Origin: Berkiella sp964594635
GTDB lineage: Bacteria; Pseudomonadota; Gammaproteobacteria; Berkiellales; Berkiellaceae
Reading direction: 5' to 3'
Length of the DNA stretch: 64,000 nt
Assembly: GCA_964594635.1 (NCBI GenBank)
Contig: CAZQMV010000012.1
Location: 1-64,000 of the forward strand
Shown here: piece by piece, positions 37,182 to 44,461 of the stretch
How the letters are laid out: each line of letters begins with the position of its first letter
Position numbering within the stretch: the stretch's first letter is position 1
Notes under the pieces: generated by a model
What the model was told of the DNA's origin: nothing
Databases searched by the model: none
Seen by the model: only the letters and a program-made list of their open reading frames with translations
Translations under genes and position numbers: made by a program

Positions 37182-37564
37182 AGGGCAACTCTCCCTAATT
37201 TGTAGACAACTAAAATAACCAACACGAGGCTTAGTAAAATCACCAATCGTGCACTAAAGCGACCGGCTGTTTTTGATTCGCCGATATGCAGATCCATGAG
37301 TAAATGGCGAACGCCTGCCAGCAAATGAAAAATTAAACCTGCTGCCGCTAATATCGCAATTATTTTGTACACAGGAGATTGTAAGTAATCTCTAATGACA
37401 TTGAACCCTTCTGGGGAAATCAATGAGATCTGTAGTGCCCAAAGAAAGAATGGAATGAGTAAGAAAACTAATATCCCTGATAAGCGGTGTGTAATGGAAA
37501 CCAATGCACCAATCGGCAGCGACATACTCAGGGGATTGATATTACGAGGTCGTTTTGTTTGCAC
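37178..37564 (-). CDS. sdhC: Succinate dehydrogenase cytochrome b556 subunit
   Basis: A 128-residue three-helix subunit. The signatures RPRNINPLSMSLPIGALVSI followed by THRLSG, and HLLAGVRHLLMD with the haem-ligand His, are characteristic. First gene of the minus-strand sdhCDAB-sucABCD series, divergent from gltA, so the 266-base gap holds both promoters. Confidence 0.95.
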   Translation of the reverse strand: MQTKRPRNINPLSMSLPIGALVSITHRLSGILVFLLIPFFLWALQISLISPEGFNVIRDYLQSPVYKIIAILAAAGLIFHLLAGVRHLLMDLHIGESKTAGRFSARLVILLSLVLVILVVYKLGRVAL

Positions 37565-37830
37565 GCTGAATCATCCTAAAAGTATAAACAAATGAATAGG
37601 GAAACTAGCACTTTAAACACAAGTGAAGGACACCCAAAAGCATGAATGCGCTCAGTATATACCTCTCACCCATCAAGATGCGAGCTTGGCTTTATTAGGT
37701 GGGGGGATAAAAGATCAGACTGATTTTAAACTCTTTGAACCATCGGACTTCTACTATGGTCTACCCTTATATATACTCCGTGTAGCCGTGTTAACTGAAT
37801 CAATTTTAGAAAAGCAACTAAGGAGCCACC
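37565..37830. promoter_or_regulatory. Divergent sdhC/gltA regulatory gap
   Basis: 266 bases between the divergent sdhC and gltA genes must carry promoters for both. AAGGAG stands five bases before the gltA ATG. A TTATATATACT stretch near 37767-37777 could be a -10 region for gltA, but no -35 at good spacing is visible. A short plus-strand frame in this gap is not thought to be a gene. Confidence 0.4.
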
Positions 37831-39135
37831 ATGGCTGATGAACATGCCAAATTGTCGTTGCCAGGTAAAGGGGAGCTTCTGCTTCCGGTTCTAAAGGGAA
37901 CGATTGGATCAAATGTCATCGATATCGGTGAGTTAAGTAAGCTAGATGTTTTTACTTACGATCCAGGCTTTCGATCAACGGCTTCTTGTGAATCCAAAAT
38001 CACTTTTATTGATGGTAACAAAGGGCTTCTATTACATCGTGGCTATCCTATTGAACAATTAGCTGAGAACGCTGATTTTTTAGAGGTCTGCTATTTATTA
38101 TTATTCGGAGAACTGCCAAATCAAGTGCAAAAAGAAAAGTTTGTTGGCAAAGTTAAAAATCACACCTTAATTCACGAACAACTCATTAAATTCTACAGCG
38201 GCTTTAGACGAGATGCTCACCCAATGGCCATCATGTGTGGTGTGGTGGGTGCTTTATCTGCTTTTTATCATGATTCTTTAGATATCAAAAATGAAGAGCA
38301 TCGCGAAGTTGCAGCGCTTCGCCTCATTGCTAAAATGCCGACCCTCGCAGCCATGTGTTACAAATATTCAATTGGGCAACCTTTTGTTCATCCATTGAAC
38401 AAAATGGATTATGCAGAAAATTTCTTGTACATGATGTTCTCTGTCCCTACAGAAGATTGGTCAGAAAATAAATTATCGAATCCTATTTACAGCAAAGCAA
38501 TGGATACCATATTTATTTTACACGCTGATCATGAACAAAATGCATCCACTTCAACCGTGCGTTTAGCGGGTTCATCTGGTGCAAATCCTTTTGCTTGTAT
38601 TGCAGCAGGTATTGCTGCTTTATGGGGACCTGCGCATGGTGGTGCCAATGAAGCGGTTTTGAATATGTTAGAAGAAATTGGTGATGTTTCCAATATTCAA
38701 AAATACATTGATAAAGCAAAAGATAAGAATGATCCTTTCCGCTTAATGGGTTTTGGACATCGTGTTTATAAAAATTTTGATCCTCGCGCAACCGTTATGC
38801 GCAAAACCTGCCATGAAGTGTTAACGTCATTAGGCCTGCATAATGACAGACTTTTTGCTATTGCCATAGAATTAGAAAAAATTGCCCTGCAAGATCCTTA
38901 TTTCATTGAGAAGAAATTATATCCAAACGTCGATTTTTACTCTGGGATCATTTTGCGTGCGATTGGCATTCCTTCCAACATGTTCACCGTGATTTTTGCA
39001 CTAGCCCGTACCGTGGGCTGGATTGCACATTGGAATGAAATGATTAGCTCACCCGATCAAAGCATTAATCGTCCCCGCCAATTGTATACGGGTTCACCGA
39101 TGCGTGATTACATTTCAAAAGATAAACGACGTTAA
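37831..39135 (+). CDS. gltA: Citrate synthase
   Basis: Joins acetyl-CoA and oxaloacetate. Type II (hexameric) bacterial enzyme by length (434) and by its N-terminal beta domain. Catalytic parts: LHADHEQNASTSTVRLAGSS, GPAHGGANEAVLNML (catalytic His), GFGHRVYKNFDPRA, and RPRQLYTGS at the end. The strong ribosome binding site AAGGAG is well placed. galE follows after nine bases on the same strand. Confidence 0.98.
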   Translation: MADEHAKLSLPGKGELLLPVLKGTIGSNVIDIGELSKLDVFTYDPGFRSTASCESKITFIDGNKGLLLHRGYPIEQLAENADFLEVCYLLLFGELPNQVQKEKFVGKVKNHTLIHEQLIKFYSGFRRDAHPMAIMCGVVGALSAFYHDSLDIKNEEHREVAALRLIAKMPTLAAMCYKYSIGQPFVHPLNKMDYAENFLYMMFSVPTEDWSENKLSNPIYSKAMDTIFILHADHEQNASTSTVRLAGSSGANPFACIAAGIAALWGPAHGGANEAVLNMLEEIGDVSNIQKYIDKAKDKNDPFRLMGFGHRVYKNFDPRATVMRKTCHEVLTSLGLHNDRLFAIAIELEKIALQDPYFIEKKLYPNVDFYSGIILRAIGIPSNMFTVIFALARTVGWIAHWNEMISSPDQSINRPRQLYTGSPMRDYISKDKRR

Positions 39136-39143
39136 TCGCCACC

Positions 39144-40139
39144 ATGACAGGTAGTATCCTCGTTACAGGCGGAGCAGGTTATGTGGGTAGTCATGTGGTT
39201 AAAGCATTGACTGCCTTACAACGACGCGTCATTGTGGTTGATAATCTCAGCACTGGCCACCTTGAAAATATTCAAAGCATTCCCTTTGTTCAAGCGAATG
39301 TCCAAGATAAAGAAACCTTGGCCAATATTATTCAAACCGAGAATGTGACTGCTGTCATGCATTTTGCTGCATCGACGGTTATTCGCGATTCACTCGAACG
39401 CCCATTAGACTATTATGAAAACAATACTGTTGGCACGCTGTGTTTGCTAGAAGTGTGTGCTGCCGAAAAAATAAAACATTTTATTTTTTCTTCCACAGCA
39501 GCCGTTTATGGCCCTGCACTTGGTAATATAACCGAAGATTCTCCTTTACTCCCCACCAATCCTTATGGCCATTCAAAAGTCATGAGTGAACAACTTATCA
39601 AAGATGTATCGAAAACAGGCGCGTTATCATTTGTGATCTTGCGCTACTTTAATGTGGCTGGCGCTGATATGACAGGCGAGATTGGACAACGCACTGAAAA
39701 TGCGACACATTTATTAAAAGTTGCGGTGGAGGTGGCTTGCCAATCAAAACTTCACATTCCCATTTATGGTAACGATTACCCCACAGAAGATGGTACCTGT
39801 ATTCGCGATTTTATCCATGTCGATGATTTGGCCGCAGCGCATATCGATGCACTCACCTATCTTGAAAATCAAGGCGAGTCTGTCACTCTCAATTGCGGTT
39901 ATGGCAGAGGCTATTCGGTTAAAGAAGTGATCAGCGCTTTAGAAAAAGTGATTGAATGCCCCCTCCCTGTTGTTATCGAAGACAGACGCCAAGGCGATAT
40001 CGCGCGTGTCGTTGCTGATAACACGTTAATCAAAAAGACTCTCCACTGGCAACCACAATATGATGATATTCATATGATGGTGAAAAGTGCATATGAGTGG
40101 GAGAAGAAATTAAACGCACTTTCGCTTGCCATGCCGTAG
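39144..40139 (+). CDS. galE: UDP-glucose 4-epimerase
   Basis: Interconverts UDP-glucose and UDP-galactose (or the GlcNAc/GalNAc pair). NAD fold VTGGAGYVGSHVVKAL; catalytic FSSTAAVYG and Tyr-x3-Lys in NPYGHSKVM; RYFNVAGAD and IRDFIHVDDLA follow. Length 331. Together with galU at the left end it supplies sugar nucleotides. Close spacing to gltA suggests co-transcription, an odd pairing. Confidence 0.94.
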   Translation: MTGSILVTGGAGYVGSHVVKALTALQRRVIVVDNLSTGHLENIQSIPFVQANVQDKETLANIIQTENVTAVMHFAASTVIRDSLERPLDYYENNTVGTLCLLEVCAAEKIKHFIFSSTAAVYGPALGNITEDSPLLPTNPYGHSKVMSEQLIKDVSKTGALSFVILRYFNVAGADMTGEIGQRTENATHLLKVAVEVACQSKLHIPIYGNDYPTEDGTCIRDFIHVDDLAAAHIDALTYLENQGESVTLNCGYGRGYSVKEVISALEKVIECPLPVVIEDRRQGDIARVVADNTLIKKTLHWQPQYDDIHMMVKSAYEWEKKLNALSLAMP

Positions 40140-40197
40140 CGACACCTTTGCTCCAAGCCACAGGAGCCCTCGCCAAAAAGAATAACAGGTATCATCA

Positions 40198-41187
40198 ATG
40201 CTACATTCACCAAGCCAACTCAAAATATTAATCACCGGCGCTGCAGGATTTATTGGTACAAATTTGCTAAAAGCGCTATCTAAAAAGCATACCGTTATGG
40301 CTGGGCTCCATTACCGAAATGAAAAGAAAATGGTTTTTCAAGCTAAAAAATTAAAAAGGATTGCGCAACCTGCTTCAATTATATCTGGTAATGTCGCTGA
40401 TGGTTTTATTTCACTCGACAGAATGCGAGAACTTGACGTTAATGTCGTCATTTATGCAGCTGGACAGTGTGATGTCAATCAAGCAGCTCAAGAATCAAAA
40501 GAAGGCGATTGGAAAAATACATCAACCATGCAAGTCAATGCATATGGACCTCAAAAGTTAGCAGAGATCTGTTCCTTCCTTGTTAAGGAAGGCAGATCCA
40601 TTAAATTCATTTATTTGAGTTCAATTTATGCATCCGATGTAAAAGAACATATCAGTCATAGTCCAGATCATGCTCCTGAAAAGCATTACGGTTGCAGTAA
40701 ACGCTTTGGTGAGCAGTTACTAGAAAGCTATCCACTGTTAGATATAACCATTGTTCGTCTTCCGAGAATGATTGGATCACATCAACATACCAGTGCATTA
40801 GCCTGTCGCTTACGTGAAAACATATTATTTGGTAGAAGGCTACCCTTATTAGACGACAATAAAATGTCGTTTACGCCTGCACAGGTGTTAAATGATGAAA
40901 TGTCTTCATTATTAGTGAAGCCGTTTGTTTCGGGCGCATATTCTATCAAAATGTTATCTTCTGAAGCAGATATTACAAGTTCCTCTCAGGAACTAGCGGA
41001 AACGTTTGATCAAGTCATCTCTAAAAGACTTTCATTCACGCCATTATTTCAAAATGTCACTCAACATAATCCACAACTTTCTAGTTTAGCAAAAGAAATC
41101 GTTGAAAACAGAGTGGAACATTTTCAAGATGCTGCAAGAACAATACAAAAAGCATATCGTCAGCATAAATCGAAAAAAGAAATGTGA
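40198..41187 (+). CDS. NAD-dependent epimerase-like SDR with C-terminal IQ motif
   Basis: Extended SDR related to RmlD/epimerases: ITGAAGFIGTNLLKAL at the N-terminus, YLSSIYASD, and YGCSKRFGEQLL with the Tyr-x3-Lys pair, then VRLPRMIGSH. The last 28 residues are different: they form a basic helix with the sequence TIQKAYRQHKSKK (I316, Q317, R321, K326), which matches the calmodulin-binding IQ pattern IQxxxRxxxxK. Such motifs are mostly eukaryotic; in Legionella SidJ an IQ motif binds host calmodulin. The substrate is unknown. The composite repeat copy begins 21 bases after the stop. Confidence 0.8.
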   Translation: MLHSPSQLKILITGAAGFIGTNLLKALSKKHTVMAGLHYRNEKKMVFQAKKLKRIAQPASIISGNVADGFISLDRMRELDVNVVIYAAGQCDVNQAAQESKEGDWKNTSTMQVNAYGPQKLAEICSFLVKEGRSIKFIYLSSIYASDVKEHISHSPDHAPEKHYGCSKRFGEQLLESYPLLDITIVRLPRMIGSHQHTSALACRLRENILFGRRLPLLDDNKMSFTPAQVLNDEMSSLLVKPFVSGAYSIKMLSSEADITSSSQELAETFDQVISKRLSFTPLFQNVTQHNPQLSSLAKEIVENRVEHFQDAARTIQKAYRQHKSKKEM

Positions 41188-41208
41188 AGCAGCTACCGCT
41201 GTATTTAC

Positions 41209-41341
41209 CCAATACACTTCAAATCGCGATTTCCCCCCTGATTGCAAGCGTGAATTGTATTTACGCGTAGCATTTAAACTAGATTATACCGCTCGCTAAG
41301 GACCAAAAAATCTCGCATCTTCAAAGGCGAGCGGTATATAC
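41209..41341. repeat. Second copy of the composite intergenic repeat
   Basis: 41222-41341 matches 77-194 nearly base for base, preceded by CCAATACACTTCAA as in the first copy, but the section between (equivalent to about 23-76) is deleted. The 8-base inverted repeat has one change here (ATTTACGC for ATTCACGC). The terminal ATACCGCTCGC/GCGAGCGGTAT pair is intact. It marks the left edge of a region of accessory genes. Confidence 0.88.
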
Positions 41342-41469
41342 CTCTTTTCTTAAAAGTCATCAAATGGCAACGCATTTAGTCCTGAATATATAGCCGTTCA
41401 GGCTACTAAACATTGAAATAAGCTGGAATTTTTTCATATCATGTGTGGCATCAGATAAAGGGGGGCAAC

Positions 41470-42435
41470 ATGATTTCAAGTACTATCCAACTGTTTAACA
41501 CCTATGCCCTCACCAAAAGAGAACAAGCTTATAGCGAGTTTTTAGCGCTATTTGATCTGAAAGAAATCAAGGCAAAGGACGTTATTGCGTTGGGTGCAAA
41601 ATTAATGAAAAAAGCATGCCTACATCCCCATTTTTTTGGCAATAATACCGTTGAAGCCATTGCTCAATATCTCACTTTTCACGTGCTTAAAAAACAAAAT
41701 AACTTTGATGCAATCGTATTAAAGCATCAAGCTGTAAAAATAATTGATCTATTTGAAAGAAGAATTGCTGATCGCATACCGGTTGAATATATGACCAATG
41801 AAGCTTGGTATTTAGGTCGTAAGTTTTATGTGAATGAAAACGTATTAGTTCCACGTTCCATTATGAATATGCGCTTTCAAGAATTTTTGAATGAAACCCA
41901 TTGGGAAAACTATCGGGTATTAGATCTGTGCACTGGCTCTGGTTGCATTGGGATCAGTTTAGCGTTGCTTGATCCCCGCATTACAGTTGATCTGGTTGAT
42001 CTTTCACCAAAAGCCTTAGTCGTCGCAAAAAGAAATATTGAATTGCATCAATTACAAGATAGAGTTAACTGCATTGAGAGTGATTTGTTTACTAACGTTA
42101 AGCATCAATATGACCTCATTATTACAAATCCACCTTATGTTTCCACCAGTGAATATCATGCGACACCTAAAGAATTTAAAAACGAACCAAAAATGGCATT
42201 GGAATGTGGTAAAGACGGCTTAGATATCATCCACAAAATTCTTAAGCAGGCTAAAGCGCATTTAAATCCCCGCGGCAAACTGATAGCAGAAATTGGTTAC
42301 CCCGCAGCTGCTCGGGTTAAAAAGCAATATAAAAAGATCCCATTCAAATGGTACAAATACCGCAATCCACAAGGTAAGGAAGCTTTTCTTGGCATGCATG
42401 GCGTATTTGAGTGTAAAGCCAGCGATTTAAACTAA
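41470..42435 (+). CDS. PrmB/HemK-like N5-glutamine methyltransferase
   Basis: SAM methyltransferase resembling PrmB, which methylates a glutamine of ribosomal protein L3. RIPVEYMTNEAWYLGRKFYV, VLDLCTGSGCIGISLAL (motif I) and the catalytic NPPYV are present, with ALECGKDGLDIIHKIL. Where PrmB and PrmC have VPRSP or VPRPET this protein has VPRSIMN, so the substrate-binding end has diverged. The ATG at 41470, with AAAGGGGGGC before it, is preferred over 41443. Could be the sole PrmB or a diverged second copy. Confidence 0.82.
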   Translation: MISSTIQLFNTYALTKREQAYSEFLALFDLKEIKAKDVIALGAKLMKKACLHPHFFGNNTVEAIAQYLTFHVLKKQNNFDAIVLKHQAVKIIDLFERRIADRIPVEYMTNEAWYLGRKFYVNENVLVPRSIMNMRFQEFLNETHWENYRVLDLCTGSGCIGISLALLDPRITVDLVDLSPKALVVAKRNIELHQLQDRVNCIESDLFTNVKHQYDLIITNPPYVSTSEYHATPKEFKNEPKMALECGKDGLDIIHKILKQAKAHLNPRGKLIAEIGYPAAARVKKQYKKIPFKWYKYRNPQGKEAFLGMHGVFECKASDLN

Positions 42436-42602
42436 CTAGCGTTCAAGTAAATCGCGGAAGCGACTATACAAACTATCCTCAGATAAGTAGACCGATTATG
42501 TAAAGCACTTGAAGCGTGTACTTACCTCATCCTGCAAGTTGTATTCCGACTCCAAGAATGCTATATTTTTATTAACACTAAAGGTTAACAATTATATCTC
42601 GG

Positions 42603-42944
42603 ATGTTAGTAGTGGAAATTGACTTCAAAACGGAAAAGTTACAAAAAGTATGTAACAATGACAAATTAATGCTTAAAACCTACGGTAAGCAAAGCGCACA
42701 AAAACTAAGAGATCGGTTAGACGACTTACGTGATGCCTCAACTCTACATGAAATGAAAACACTTCCAGGGCATTGCCATGAACTTACAGGAGACAGAAAA
42801 CACCAGCTAGCATTGAATTTGGCACAAGGTTTGAGGTTGATTTTTGAACCAAGAGGTGAGCAAATTCACAAGGCTGATGGTGGTCTTGACTGGAATGTAA
42901 TTAACCAAATAAGAATTTTATCAATAGAGAACTATCATGACTAA
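42603..42944 (+). CDS. HigB-type toxin (RelE-like)
   Basis: A 113-residue protein of the plasmid-maintenance killer/HigB family, ribosome-dependent mRNA interferases of the RelE fold. Visible features are the N-terminal helix pair (KLQKVCNNDKLMLKTYGKQSAQKL), then LHEMKTLPGHCHELTGDRKHQLALNLAQGLRLIFEP, which is the family's central strand pattern, and IRILSIENYHD at the end. It precedes and overlaps its antitoxin by eight bases, the toxin-first order typical of HigBA. Confidence 0.87.
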   Translation: MLVVEIDFKTEKLQKVCNNDKLMLKTYGKQSAQKLRDRLDDLRDASTLHEMKTLPGHCHELTGDRKHQLALNLAQGLRLIFEPRGEQIHKADGGLDWNVINQIRILSIENYHD

Positions 42945-44040
42945 GCAATTTAAAAATACATATGAACCAAGCAGTGTTTCCCCCCCTGGCAACACGCTTG
43001 CAGAATTGCTTGAAGAAAAAGGTATGAGTCAAAAGGAATTTGCAGAGAGATGTGGGCGACCTGAAAAAACCATTAGTGAAATAATTAAAGCAAAATCCGC
43101 TATTACTCCTGAAACAGCTTTGCAATTTGAAAGAGTACTTGGTACTCCCGCTGAATTTTGGAATAAAAGAGAATATCGTTATAGAGAATTTCTTGCTAGA
43201 CAATTAGAAATTGAAAAATTAAAAGAGCAGGAAAGTGCTCTTAAAAGATTTCCGATAAATGAGATGATTAAACTAGGTTGGATAAAAGATTATCGAAAAA
43301 ACAAGCTTGCTCAAGTAATTGAGCTTTTGAATTTTTTTAGAATAGTATCCTTGGAACAATGGGATATTGATTGGAAAAAAACTTCAATTGCATACCGAAG
43401 ATCTAAGAAATGCAAAACTTCCGCCGAAGCTGTTTCAGCTTGGATAAGAAAAGGTGAAATCGAGGCTTCAAGTATTAATTGCGAACCCTATGATAAAAAG
43501 AATTTTCAAAATGCTTTAACTGAAATTAAAAACCTTACCGTTGAACCTGAACCTGAGAAATTTCTACCGATTCTTAAAGAAAAGTGTCGACGTGCTGGTG
43601 TAGCAATTGTATTTGTTCCCAATATTAAAGAAGCACCCGTTTCTGGTGTGGCACGATGGTTAACTCAAGATAAAGCACTCATTCAATTAAGTCTAAGACA
43701 TAAAACAGATGATCATTTATGGTTCAGCTTTTTTCATGAAGCAGCACATATATTATTACATAGTAAAAAGGAAATTTTCATTGATTTATCTAATGAAGAG
43801 TTAAAAGAAGAGTGCGACATTGAAAACCAAGCAGATCAATTCGCTTCTGAGCTCCTTATTTCATCGAAACTTCTCAATGGATGGATAATCGAAAATGGTG
43901 TTTTCTCACATGACAATGTCATTGAGTTTGCAAAAAGCATCTGTGTTTCTCCTGGTATTGTAGTTGGCCGCCTTCAACATATGAATAAAATACCTAGAGC
44001 AAATCTAAATAAGTTAAAAGTTCGTTATGAATGGGATTGA
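42937..44040 (+). CDS. HigA-type antitoxin with XRE domain and M78 metalloprotease-like domain
   Basis: The N-terminal 80 residues are a HigA-like helix-turn-helix (LAELLEEKGMSQKEFAERCGRPEKTISEIIKAKSAITPETAL). The C-terminal part is an ImmA/IrrE-type (M78) domain with the zinc motif HEAAH at 267-271 and the ENQADQFASELLIS segment with the third ligand. It should repress the promoter of its own operon and neutralise the toxin. The protease motif is intact, so it may be cleaved or act on a partner rather than being only a DNA-binding antitoxin. Longer (367) than ordinary HigA (about 100). Confidence 0.88.
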   Translation: MTKQFKNTYEPSSVSPPGNTLAELLEEKGMSQKEFAERCGRPEKTISEIIKAKSAITPETALQFERVLGTPAEFWNKREYRYREFLARQLEIEKLKEQESALKRFPINEMIKLGWIKDYRKNKLAQVIELLNFFRIVSLEQWDIDWKKTSIAYRRSKKCKTSAEAVSAWIRKGEIEASSINCEPYDKKNFQNALTEIKNLTVEPEPEKFLPILKEKCRRAGVAIVFVPNIKEAPVSGVARWLTQDKALIQLSLRHKTDDHLWFSFFHEAAHILLHSKKEIFIDLSNEELKEECDIENQADQFASELLISSKLLNGWIIENGVFSHDNVIEFAKSICVSPGIVVGRLQHMNKIPRANLNKLKVRYEWD

Positions 44041-44461
44041 AACCAACTGAAAATGAAAGGGAGCAGTCAGGGCCTGGGGGCTCCCCACAAAATTATAAAA
44101 TAAATAGAGTAAAATCAGATGATTATAATTCAAAAAACATGACTGGTTGCGTAGCAACCAAAGATCTCTCCTTGTAAAGGGAAGAGGCGTGCTTTGTGCA
44201 CGCACAGATGGATTTTCTCAAGATAAAACCTCTCTTGCGCTCAAAATTCACTTGGTCGTAAGATATTATTCTCGCGTAAGATTGTGAGCTTTCCTCGACA
44301 ATCACAGGGTGGGTTCAATCACATACATCACACGCCACACTTATTCAGTTGACAAACATTTTATTTTCTCATCTTATCGCAGATAATGGTATAAATATCT
44401 TTTTATGTGAGGTAATATTTCCATCATCTTATTGTGTTCGTTAACTTTCAATGGTGATGAG
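44041..44461. other. Gene-free gap with hairpins
   Basis: About 420 bases between higA-like and the pentapeptide/amidotransferase gene. I see small stems (GGGAGC/GCTCCC near 44060-44086, GGTTGC/GCAACC near 44144-44158, GCGTGC/GCACGC near 44188-44204). No tRNA, no convincing protein. These may form a structured RNA or a 5' leader, or be a decayed gene; the sequence does not decide. A possible promoter is listed separately. Confidence 0.45.
44349..44377 (+). promoter_or_regulatory. Possible sigma-70 promoter
   Basis: TTGACA (44349-44354), a perfect -35, is followed after 17 bases by TCTTAT (44372-44377), a moderate -10. It would drive the pentapeptide/amidotransferase gene with a leader of about 80 bases. 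Confidence 0.4.

Noticed and set aside
37623..37838. Short plus-strand frame upstream of and overlapping gltA
   Set aside because: It has no good ribosome binding site or family likeness, overlaps the strong gltA start region and fills the promoter gap between divergent genes.
44123..44305. Minus-strand frame in the gap after the antitoxin gene
   Set aside because: No start signal and no family likeness; it lies over the hairpin-rich stretch. Kept as unexplained non-coding sequence.
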